Shown here: positions 32,919 to 41,138 of the stretch, one piece after another
Position numbering within the stretch: the stretch's first letter is position 1
Layout of the letters: every line of letters starts with the position of its first letter
NCBI RefSeq assembly: GCF_000003605.2
Contig: NW_003120924.1
Span: 178,168 to 219,305 of the forward strand
Direction of reading: 5' to 3'
DNA length: 41,138 nt
Origin: Saccoglossus kowalevskii
Lineage: Eukaryota; Hemichordata; Enteropneusta; Harrimaniidae
Position numbers and translations under genes: made by a program
The notes under the pieces: generated by a model
Database searches by the model: none
Seen by the model: only the letters and a program-made list of their open reading frames with translations
Told to the model about the DNA's origin: nothing

Positions 32919-34636
32919 GTAAGCTATCGTTATTTTGCCCCAATGAAATTTATTTTTGTAGAGGTCAACCGCCCTCAACGACGTAACATGATTTGTTTTT
33001 TAATTGTGTAACCCGTTGTTGTAGAAGAAAAAAATAGTTATCAATAAACACTTCGGCCTTGTGATGTTTACAATTTGCTGGCCATAAGTGAAAATGAAAC
33101 ACCATGGTTACATGTTTTTTGTTTTTTTTTCAAAATGAAAAGAAATACATTCGAATGCAAATTATAATTGTATTGTACAACCTTTAAATGTATATTCGAA
33201 AATAATTGAATGATGGCATTCATTAAGCATTCAATAAGCATTCAAGAAGCCTTTAAAACGAGTAATCATTAAACATATGTCATAAAGTTGCATTCTTAGA
33301 TCAGTTCGGTAGTTTTATTGGTGTCTTGTGTAACACGTTATGGCAATGGATACTTAATGGTAGAAATATACGTGTTTAACAGTTGAAGTAGTCTCATGCC
33401 GAGGAGTAGAGTAAGAAATGATACGCATCGTCAAATTGGTTATTACGTAAATTAAATATTATCATCACCATTACCAATTCCTAGATGTTGGTTGGTATTC
33501 CCATAATCATAATAACTTATTTGCCTAAGACGTGTCGGTATCTTCGCGATGCGTGCTTTAAAAGGGTGGTGCGTCATGTTCGATATGGGACTCATAACGA
33601 CGTTTCACAACGCGTGTAAAAAACATTGTTTATTTACATGAAATTCGAACACGCGCTGTGCGACGACAGCATCCCTTGAATTTTATCGATGTGTGGAATA
33701 TAATACAATTTGATGTTTTATGGCTTTTGTATTATTCTATTTTCTCTGTACACAATACTTCAGTCCATGAAACCAAATTAAACTTGAACAGTTAAACAAC
33801 AGTGAAGTAAAATTGACTAGCAATATTCGAGCATGGTAATCATCCCATAATGCACAACAAAACTGTATATGTCTAAAAACCCGGGAGATGTTTTACACAT
33901 ATAGCCACATACCCCCAACTTTAGTTTAAATTAGTGGGTTTTTTTTCTTATACAAAGAAGCCGAATCAAGCATAATAATACTGTTGTGACTTCACCACTT
34001 ATATTTACGACAACCGCGAAATTATGAATCCATTTTCAAAGATACAAGTAAATGTTCAAGTGTAAATTCAGTTTAAAAAATGAAAGTAAATTTTCAGATG
34101 TAAATTAATTTTCAAAAGTAAAAGGAAGTTTTCAAATGTGCAAATGTAAATCGATTTTTAAGTTAAAAATGTATAAATTGGATTTCGATTTGTAATTTTC
34201 ATTGTTACTTGTGCTTTTAATTATCTTGAACAAAAACAATACAGAAAACGTCACGCTTTTCAAAAGGCATGGTCACCGTCGTGTCCCTCTTCGATTGCAC
34301 ATAGGAAACCAAGCGAACTGTCATCGAACCCCATTTAATGTGGCAATGCACGCAACAAGGTCTATGAGTCACTGATGAGTATTGTTTATATTCACAGCGG
34401 AATTAAAAACTTCCTGGTATCGCCCACGCTATGATCGTCCACGTGTCGCCACAGTTGTACAAGTACCAGGGAGAGATGAATACTTAAACCAACGATGCAC
34501 GACGTTTCGCCGAAAATCTATTTGCTCGGATGAGCATTACATTGTAAATCAAAATGAAAGCAGAGTTATCACCGACAAATTTTTAGTTTTTATATTTTCA
34601 ATATTATTTTTATTATTGATCGTGACTTTTAATTAA
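32798..34636 (+). CDS. Candidate two-exon gene for a 119-residue tail-anchored protein
   Basis: Exon 32798-32918 starts ATG (context AACAAGAATGT), encodes MSKCSKCYQIGITTC and a basic stretch, and ends ACA G before GTAAGC. After the acceptor TTTATATTCACAG, exon 34398-34636 continues in the matching phase (G + CG = Ala) through TSWYRPRYDRPRVATVVQVP, then DEYLNQRCTTFRRKSICSDE, and ends in a hydrophobic helix KFLVFIFSILFLLLIVTF and Asn-stop. The predicted product is small, basic, has six cysteines in total (CSKC, TTC, two in the middle of exon 2 among them) and ends in a single C-terminal membrane segment. I recognise no family. Support is the phase match, a clean donor and acceptor, and the terminal TM. 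It could be a chance pairing. Confidence 0.4.
33558..33679. mobile_element. MITE family B copy (in the candidate gene's intron)
   Basis: Runs TTAAAAGGGTGGTGCGTCAT to GTGCGACGACAGCATCCCTTGA. It has GTTCGATATGGGACTCATAA and TTTACATGAAATTCGAACAC, the inverse of the copies at 35639 and 35969. The right TTAA has decayed to TTGA. Confidence 0.7.
34025..34160. repeat. Degenerate short tandem repeats, (A/G)TAAATTxxTTTTCA type
   Basis: Successive strings such as AAGTAAATGTTCAAGTGTAA, AAGTAAATTTTCAGATGTAA and AAGTTTTCAAATGTGCAAAT recur about every 30 bp. Low-complexity, probably a decayed minisatellite. Confidence 0.4.
34398..34636 (+). CDS. Terminal exon of the candidate small membrane protein
   Basis: Acceptor CACAG before 34398; 78 codons and TAA at 34634-34636. 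An NES glycosylation sequon precedes the C-terminal hydrophobic stretch of about 18 residues. No clear AATAAA follows within 200 bp. Confidence 0.45.
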
Positions 34637-34994
34637 TTTAATTATGTTATATAACCATCATTGCGACATATTTCATAATATCAGGAAAATTACTAATTTG
34701 TGTATATATGTAAAAATATATCATTTCTTAGTCAACAGTTCACCGGATTTCTTTTTAATGGAAATCAACGAACAAATACTACCTAACGTACAACCGTTAA
34801 GATGGTGGTATTTGTATTAGATTCATGATTGGTAGACCAGAGTTTAAATTCTAAAGGAAGTTGAACACCAAAAAAAGGTCGACCCCCCCTACCCATTGAT
34901 TGACGTCCAAAGATGTGTTCGAGCGAATTAAATTGCCATAGTGACATTTTGACAAGAAGATGGTCACACAGCCCCGCATATGAAACATGTGAAA
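34637..34994. other. Intergenic, no gene seen
   Basis: AT-rich tail of the candidate gene followed by unassigned sequence; nothing recognisable. Confidence 0.4.
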
Positions 34995-35128
34995 CCACTG
35001 GCGGATCCAGAAATTAGGTAGGGGGCGCGCTCCTATTGACGTGAGCTGGGTTTGTCATTTTTTTTTTGCGGGCTGAAGTGGGGGGGGGGGCTGAAGGCTG
35101 GCGAGCCTCCCCTAAATCCGCGCGTGTG
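34995..35128. mobile_element. Non-autonomous element with imperfect inverted ends (CACTGGCGGATCCAG type)
   Basis: The left end CCACTGGCGGATCCAG and the right end CTAAATCCGCGCGTGTG are imperfect inverted complements. Between them are GGGGGCGCGC and a ten-G run. This layout (CACTGGCGGATCCA...GGGGGC...TAAATCCGC) is a common short dispersed repeat in animal genomes. The superfamily is not determined from this copy. Confidence 0.5.
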
Positions 35129-35638
35129 TACTATACTACATGTCAACGGCGTTCTGTGTCTGCACCAAATATAAATTAAAAAAACACACTACATACGGGT
35201 GATGAAATCAACAGTTGAACTTACTCACAATACGAATTAGGGAGATATATAAGATATAAATATGGTGACAACTTGATAACAAACATTCTCCGTTTTTTCT
35301 GACTTCAAATCTGCAAAAAGTATTTATTTTGATGCAAATATTGCGGGGTGTATGCGTCGTCACTTGCCCCTAAAACTAAAATTCTACCTTGAATGAATTG
35401 CGTTTGTCACGATGTAGTTAGCATGTTTTTCGTCGCACGCGAAGTTTTGATTTTGTCTATCAAGGTATGGCCACGACATCGCACCGTAGAATTCAAGTGT
35501 CACCAAATTCGTACCATATAAATAGCGATATATACGGACTATTTTTTTTTATTTATGATTATTTTTTTTTATTTTCTAGAAAACATACATACTGGTTTTA
35601 CATAATATAAAACAAATACAAAACGAAAAAGACGGGAT

Positions 35639-35736
35639 GTTTAAATGTAAATAAACCATGTATTTTACACGCGTTGTATACGTCGCTATGAGTCCCATAT
35701 CGAACAGGACGCGGCGTGACGACTGCCGCCCTTTAA
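35639..35736. mobile_element. MITE family B copy, 5'-truncated
   Basis: TTTAAATGTAAATAAACCAT, TTTTACACGCGTTG, TCCCATATCGAACAGGACGC and a right end CGTGACGACTGCCGCCCTTTAA (read in two runs) match the copy at 35969. The left terminal repeat is missing. Confidence 0.7.
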
Positions 35737-35773
35737 TTATCAGTTTACAGTGATTGTTTTGATTCCATGTAGA

Positions 35774-35836
35774 ACCACAGTCCCTCAACACCCGGTTAGG
35801 AAACGTCTTTGTTCTAAGGTTTTGAGGGACTGTGGT
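35774..35836. repeat. 15-bp perfect inverted repeat with 33-base loop
   Basis: ACCACAGTCCCTCAA (35774-35788) is the exact reverse complement of TTGAGGGACTGTGGT (35822-35836). The loop contains CACCCGGTTAGGAAACGTC. A related unpaired string, CAGTCCCTCTACGTCCCGGT, then CAAGAAACG, occurs at about 39777, so this is probably a small dispersed hairpin element. Confidence 0.65.
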
Positions 35837-35951
35837 AGAACTAAGCAGTGTTAATAAGGCAGAGGAAGGGTTACTACTCATTTATTCAAAATCTAAGACA
35901 AAAATGTAAACCTTGTCTCCATGTAAAGTCAATAATGTTTAAAATGTTGAT

Positions 35952-36118
35952 TGTCTCTAATGAACACATTAAAGCGCGGTGGTCGTCGCGCAGCGCGTGT
36001 TCGAATTTCATGTAAATAAACAATGTATTTTACACGCGCTGTGTACGTTGCTATAAGTCCCATATCGAACAGGACGCGGCGCGACGACCACTGCCCTATG
36101 AAGCGTTCATTAGAGACA
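35952..36118. mobile_element. MITE family B copy inside a further 14-bp perfect inverted repeat
   Basis: The core (from 35969) is TTAAAGCGCGGTGGTCGTCG to GCGCGACGACCACTGCCCTA, with TTCATGTAAATAAAC and CCCATATCGAACAGGACGCG inside. Outside the TTAA, TGTCTCTAATGAAC (35952-35965) is the exact inverted complement of GTTCATTAGAGACA (36105-36118). Confidence 0.75.
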
Positions 36119-37736
36119 GTAAACACATTGATAATACCTCATCTTCTTTGCATTTGTATATGCATTTTAGAACAATAAAATGAAATCATTCAACATGATA
36201 TCTTCAACATCGTAAATGTCTAGTATAATATTTTGTACATTGCAATTTGTATTTATAATTAAATTACAATTCCGCTATATTTCTTTCCCACCACGCCTGG
36301 TGAAATTCAACAAATAGTGCTCCAAGGTATTCCAATGTGGCACATAATACAAACAGGCTTTCGCCACGCTACAAAATATCGCTGAACTGCTACTTGAATC
36401 TCATATACGACTGGATTTGAGCATGTAATGACGAACTGTGACCGGTCGTTGTTACGTTTCTCTGTAAACTTGTCGGCATGCCCATGTCATCGTACCATGA
36501 CCCTTAGGTAAATAATAATAATTAATAAGCGACACGGAAGTACTCTTCAAAAAGGGAATATGGAAGTGGTGGCTTATTTCTGGAGGGTTGTTCGTTGAAG
36601 GAGATCCTACTTTGACCATATTGGTGTCGCGGTGTTTTAGTGGGTCAATTTGCCCAATGGTGTACTACGTTTTCATTCGCATAAGTGTTGATTCCCGGCC
36701 CCTATATGTAAGTGCACCATTTATTCCATAACGGAGGGCACGGTATTCAGTTATAAAAAAAACCCCAAAGCGTCACCATAATCAACAAGTGCGGATTGCA
36801 CAATCATGGTTCCGCTTCGAATCTAAAGAACAATATGTGATTGTCGGATAAGGAGGGTACGTATTCACGTCCACAAATCACGTTAATGGGGAGTGTAATG
36901 AATACACAATGCAGTCGCTAAACCTACAATGCGACTTAGTTTTGTTCAGGACAAAAGCTGTTTATATGATACACGGTAACACCCGTATACAAATGTGAGC
37001 CAGCAATTCTTGCCGTGAGGCCCTGACAAAATATATTGCAACAACTTACGAACTAAAATGTGACTGTGTCTTTAATATGGCATTTTGACAGACAAGCAAT
37101 ATAAATTTGGGGTGGTCATAACAACTTCATGAAAATCCACTTTTGATGGCCGGCATATTGGAATGATCATGTTATATCATGTTATATCTCCATGTTATGA
37201 CTTTTCACCCGCGGCCGGTGAAAATAACTGCGTGTTGCCACACGTACAATATACCACCAAGCCCCACTCCCATTTACAAGATTACACAAAACAAGCGTAT
37301 TATTTCGAAAAAAAAAAGTCCTCAACGAACATTTACTAAATTGAACACTTGGTGCAGTAATAAATACACTCATACGAGTAGCGCCCTCACCTGTCCAGTC
37401 CAGTTTGGCAAAGAATTGATGTTTAATATTAAAAATCAGATAAGAAGTCGTAAACGACGAGCAACATTTTCTCTTGAAACAGATCTGACTATTTGAAATC
37501 GAAGGGAAAGCTTTTTATTTACACATGTATCAAGAACGTTTTGTTCACACATTTGTTTTTCATTTTTGCATATGCAGTTATGTACAACGTTTTAAAGAAC
37601 TTGAACTCACTGACTTTTAAACATAAATATTATGTACGTATTAGTGGACCCTTCTTCTACTTCTCCTCCATAAGTCTCAAATAGACTATTTTCCGTTTAC
37701 TGCGAAATCCCGCGTTATGCGTGAAATAGAACGTAA
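36119..37736. other. Intergenic, no gene seen
   Basis: AT-rich sequence with chance-length frames, the longest 105 codons at 37179-37496 without splice or family support. A short CATGTTATATC repeat lies near 37168-37195. Confidence 0.45.
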
Positions 37737-37818
37737 GAAATTCGAGATCAAAATCAAAGCGTTCGATTTTTACGGTAGACGTTCGGCGCGCGTCTTTCAC
37801 GCAACTCGCGAGATCTCG
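37737..37818. repeat. Dispersed repeat family C, copy 2
   Basis: Aligns with 9907-9985 through GAAATTCGAGATCAAA, GCGTTCGATTTTTACGG, CGCGCGTCTTTCACG and the palindrome CGCGAGATCTCGC. The 70-codon frame across it (37717-37929) is not convincing as a gene. Confidence 0.45.
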
Positions 37819-38610
37819 CAGTTGAACAGAACTCACCTATTGTGGGCTCTTATCAGTTTCAAGAGGAAGCCTTTCTTACCATTTACGACAAAAATTCCTT
37901 TTATGAGACGGTGTGGAAAATTTTGCTAACTTACGAAATTGTTTTCTCAATATTTTCTACCCCTATCTGATTGTTACTACTAGACATTTGTATATTTTAT
38001 CTTTTGTACAGCTTCGTCTTCGTCACCAACTTCCGTGATTGTGATCTTGAGTCAAATCATCAGATAAAACAATACTGCAACTCTGAGAAAGGAGTCCTTA
38101 TTAAGAACTGTCAACTACTGCCCTCGCATGTACAATGTCAAATACAAACTAAATAATTTTCGTCGACAATTTTTTGAAACAGTTTTCGAGTAGGGCACTA
38201 CCATTTTTTAAGAGCGAAAGGTAACCATGACAATGAAGAGCCCCAGACTGTAACCCGAAGCCTAAAACCGTGGAGGTCGACATCCATACTAAAACAGAGA
38301 CCCATGACCCATATTTATGACAGCATATTCCATTATACCCATAGGGATGACAGTATCCCTATTACATGTTGATGGCTTTTAAATTGTTTAAAACGCTGAA
38401 ATTGCATAAACATTATTACAAACAATATGTGTATTACGCGAGCACTTGTGTATTTCGTCATGATTTGAATTTACTATTTATTTGCGAAGAACGAACATCA
38501 GGATATAAAGCGACCTTATCGTAGAGTGTTACTAAGTTTCCAACACTTACGACCCACTTGAGTTGTGACGGGTGTTGGCTCACCTTCATTCACTTTTTAA
38601 CAGTTGCACC
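37819..38610. other. 5' flank of the Reeler-like gene, no other gene seen
   Basis: Presumed upstream region of the exon at 38611. No clear core-promoter motif or repeat is recognised. Confidence 0.35.
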
Positions 38611-38809
38611 ATGCCGCTATTTTTAAGTCACTGTGTTCACATTTTAACTCTATTGTCATTATTATTGTCATCGGTGGTGTCCAGTGACAGTGACTTTGAC
38701 TGTGATACAATGCGTCCGTTTAATGAATCGATAACGCTGTCGTCGGAAGATTCACCGTACAACCTAACGACAAATACATCACGGTACGAAAAGGGGGATG
38801 CTATAGAAG
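38611..38809 (+). CDS. First coding exon of a secreted Reeler-domain-like protein (partial)
   Basis: ATG in good context (TTGCACCATGC) opens a 66-codon exon that ends ATA GAA G before the donor GTAAGT (from 38810). Residues 1-28 are a textbook signal peptide (HILTLLSLLLSSVVSS core). The mature start SDFDCDTMRPFNESITLSSE, then DSPYNLTTNTSRYEKGDAIE, follows the Reeler-domain opening of other proteins: Cys-x-x-Met-x-Pro, a SPY segment, and Y-x-x-GD-x-(I/V). Such domains occur in reelin, ferric-chelate reductase 1 and insect defence proteins. Two N-glycosylation sequons (NES, NLT) and NTS suit an extracellular protein. The rest of the domain must lie in exons beyond the window. I cannot say which Reeler protein it is. 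Confidence 0.6.
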
Positions 38810-38901
38810 GTAAGTAAAACGTATGATTGTTATTTTTTTTTAGACATTTCAGTATTTCTTATTCTTCTGAAATCCCGATCAATAATTGTATGCGGACATA
38901 C

Positions 38902-39262
38902 CTAAACGCAAAGCTTTATTAAATAAATCCCCCACGTGAATCAACGAGTTACGACCATCCCCGAAATAATTAGTATACATGTAATTGAAGATGCGCCGAT
39001 TCACAATAGATTCTCGGCAAAGTATACAAACGCTGAAGTTGAAGACGAGAGCTGAGCTAATAATGCAACTCGCGTAACCAGAAAGACCAGCAAAAAACGC
39101 AGCATAGAAAACACTGTACGCGGAAGTCGTTGGTACTTTCAACTCGAACAAATACCACTCGGATGCCAACGCATTGTTGTATAACAGTCGCTCTGTATTA
39201 CTCACAAGTGTGATATTTGAATTATGCAGGTACCGTAGGTTTTCGTAGAATAACAGCAACGC
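38902..39262 (-). CDS. Possible membrane-protein exon on the opposite strand
   Basis: A stop-free minus-strand stretch of 120 codons lies between an AG (GGCGTCAG) and a good donor (TTTAG, then GTATGT). It encodes NITLVSNTERLLYNNALASE, then a hydrophobic segment VFYAAFFAGLSGYASCIISS and ALVFNFSVCILC, which would make two adjacent membrane helices or one long pair, followed by a polar tail. I recognise no family. The acceptor lacks a good pyrimidine tract, and a frame of this length is near the limit of chance in this window. It may equally be a shadow. Confidence 0.28.
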
Positions 39263-41138
39263 CTGACGCCATCACTGTGTATATCGTGGGCTGTACAACT
39301 CTACACACGTTTTACGTTGAATACCAACGCGTAGACATTTACGTTCATTGTTCTGTACGTCAAGGGGTAATATAATTTAAGGAGTCACTTGACATACTTT
39401 AGCGTACGCCATTTTTATGTTTCCATGCAATAACAATAAGTAATAAATCTTAATAAAAAAAATAACAGTTTTTCTCTGAAGTTGAATTGAACTTTGATAG
39501 ATAGAAATGCTCAGAATGTACAGGTGGTTGTAACAGAGAAAGCTGGTCTTAAAACCGGATACACCGAGCGAGCGACATTCAACGATTGAGATATCTGTGT
39601 TTTGGAAACTTGTGTTTGCGGCACTATACATACGATGTTACCCAGATTTTATAATGGTCTATTTAATTTTTCTTTTTCTGGCCATGGATGAATTCCAGAT
39701 CACTTGTTACATAAAACGAGAACTTTCGTGCAAAGAAAACTTTCTGTGACAACAAATGACGTAATAGGTGAAGACGCAGTCCCTCTACGTCCCGGTCAAG
39801 AAACGCTAGTCTTATTGATAAGGTGCAAGTCCGCCCACGTTGGGTTAGAAGACGTTGTGGAAATCCGCGAATCTTAAAATTTGGCGACTTGGTTCAAGTT
39901 GGTTATACGGTCACAAAAAAGCCTAGACATCAATAGTGAACAACATTAGATGTTTTGCAAATTGTGCAAACTTTCTTTTTTGAGAAAAATCTCCATATAA
40001 CACAATTGTCAGAGCATCAGGTGTATGATCAAGCCCGTATGCGACAACGAGCCCCGAGGACTTTTCTGAAATATAAAATCTCAATTTGAGACTGTAAATT
40101 TTATTGCGGGAAGATTTAATATCCAAAGAGTCTGAGTACGAGGGTTTTATTTTACTTAAAACCCACCACGAAAACCATCTATAGAAATATATTTCGGAAA
40201 AAGGTATTTAGTGAGTTAAGTCATCAATTCCACACACACTATATAACAGAAAATGGGAACCATCTCCTATTCTCAAAATGAATATGTAAACACTGTAAAA
40301 CATTTATTCGCAATGCTTGAACTGAATGCAGTACACCTGTGCGTGAGATTTGACCTTTCGGAAATTGAGGTCATTATTCTCACGCAACGTACATACTGAA
40401 ATTGTAGCAAGTAAACCTCAGACGCAAGATTTGCATAATAATTGACTTATGAATATTCAAGATCGAACACACAAAAATCCTACATCACAAAAAGTCAATG
40501 ACCGGCATCTTGCTCCAGATAGTTCGATGGGCGGCGTAGCTGTCACATCGCCAGTTGCATTGCCATCGGAACCTTTGAAGTTTTTTCTTAGTATAGTAAA
40601 ACCTGGTGTTGCATCGTTGATGTCACGTGATCTGTAATAAAGTCTTAGGGCAATTTATGAAAACAAACACAATTGGGGCATTCTGATTGGCCGAGAAACA
40701 TGAGATGGGTTTTAAATAACCGAAGACAACAAAAAATACCCAGTAATTGTGCGCTCAGAGTATTGGAGACATATTAAAAATAATTAGCCTTCCAAACAAT
40801 TTGAGATGTACAACATGAAAACAATGTGATTCACATTATTTAAGTTTATAATACTTAGGCAAAATACAATTGATTTTACATTAGTGGTTTTCAGTCTAAT
40901 ATATTCCAGAACATCTCTACCACAAGGTCAATTTAAATCTGATTTTTTGAGATTAAAACCCGTGATATTGCTGGAAAAGTAAAAAAATTATAAATTAATA
41001 TGCAAATTAGGTAATTAATATGCAGAGATTTAAACTAAAACTAAACATCTGTGCATTGTCGTTAATCATCCATGTACAAAGCTTCATTGACATGTAATGT
41101 AGTACTTGAAATATGAACGGAAAATTAAAAAATGCACT
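39263..41138. other. Right end of window, no gene seen (probably intron of the Reeler-like gene)
   Basis: AT-rich sequence containing the hairpin-element relative at about 39777. I searched the plus strand for a second Reeler exon (motif F-x-GF with a preceding acceptor) and did not find one. Confidence 0.4.

Noticed and set aside
37717-37929. 70-codon plus-strand frame with many Arg/Lys
   Set aside because: Overlaps dispersed repeat C; the basic composition reflects the repeat's CpG content.

Overview
The window is eukaryotic nuclear DNA from an animal, most likely a marine invertebrate. It has AT-rich, gene-sparse sequence, spliced genes with GT-AG introns, metazoan gene families, many small inverted-repeat transposons, minisatellites and two assembly gaps (13027-13146 and 27462-27829). 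I cannot fix the phylum. The protein families would suit a lophotrochozoan or an invertebrate deuterostome.

Layout, left to right. Positions 1-354 (minus) hold a decayed transposase-like helix-turn-helix fragment. Positions 2157-6655 (plus) carry the last three coding exons of a CNPY2/Canopy-like, ER-resident saposin-fold protein ending in KDEL; its first exon(s) must lie left of the window. Positions 8.3-16.6 kb are repeat-rich. They include a broken L1-like LINE on the minus strand (about 10430-11610) into which a 208-bp MITE has inserted. Positions 16993-21268 (minus) hold a complete three-exon SLC45-family sugar/H+ symporter gene of 627 codons, whose introns are full of MITEs and tandem repeats. 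Positions 22117-24604 are a 32-bp-unit minisatellite interrupted by two copies of a 240-bp spacer. From 24.6 to 32.4 kb I see no gene. Around 32.45-32.8 kb there is a GC-richer, CRE-containing stretch. On its plus side starts a candidate two-exon gene for a 119-residue tail-anchored protein (32798-34636). Positions 38611-38809 are the first coding exon (signal peptide plus start of a Reeler-like domain) of a secreted or surface protein that continues beyond the window. A possible minus-strand membrane-protein exon lies next to it at 38902-39262.

The genes appear unrelated in function; nothing suggests an operon or cluster. The most unusual material is repetitive. (i) The minisatellite's inferred ancestral unit has no stop codon in any of the six frames, and its variation falls mainly at its three CpG sites. 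(ii) Several families of TTAA-bounded, CpG-rich palindromic MITEs carry NRF1-like GCGCATGCGC cores. (iii) A pair of 208-bp TA-flanked MITEs includes one whose insertion into a LINE can be read to the base.
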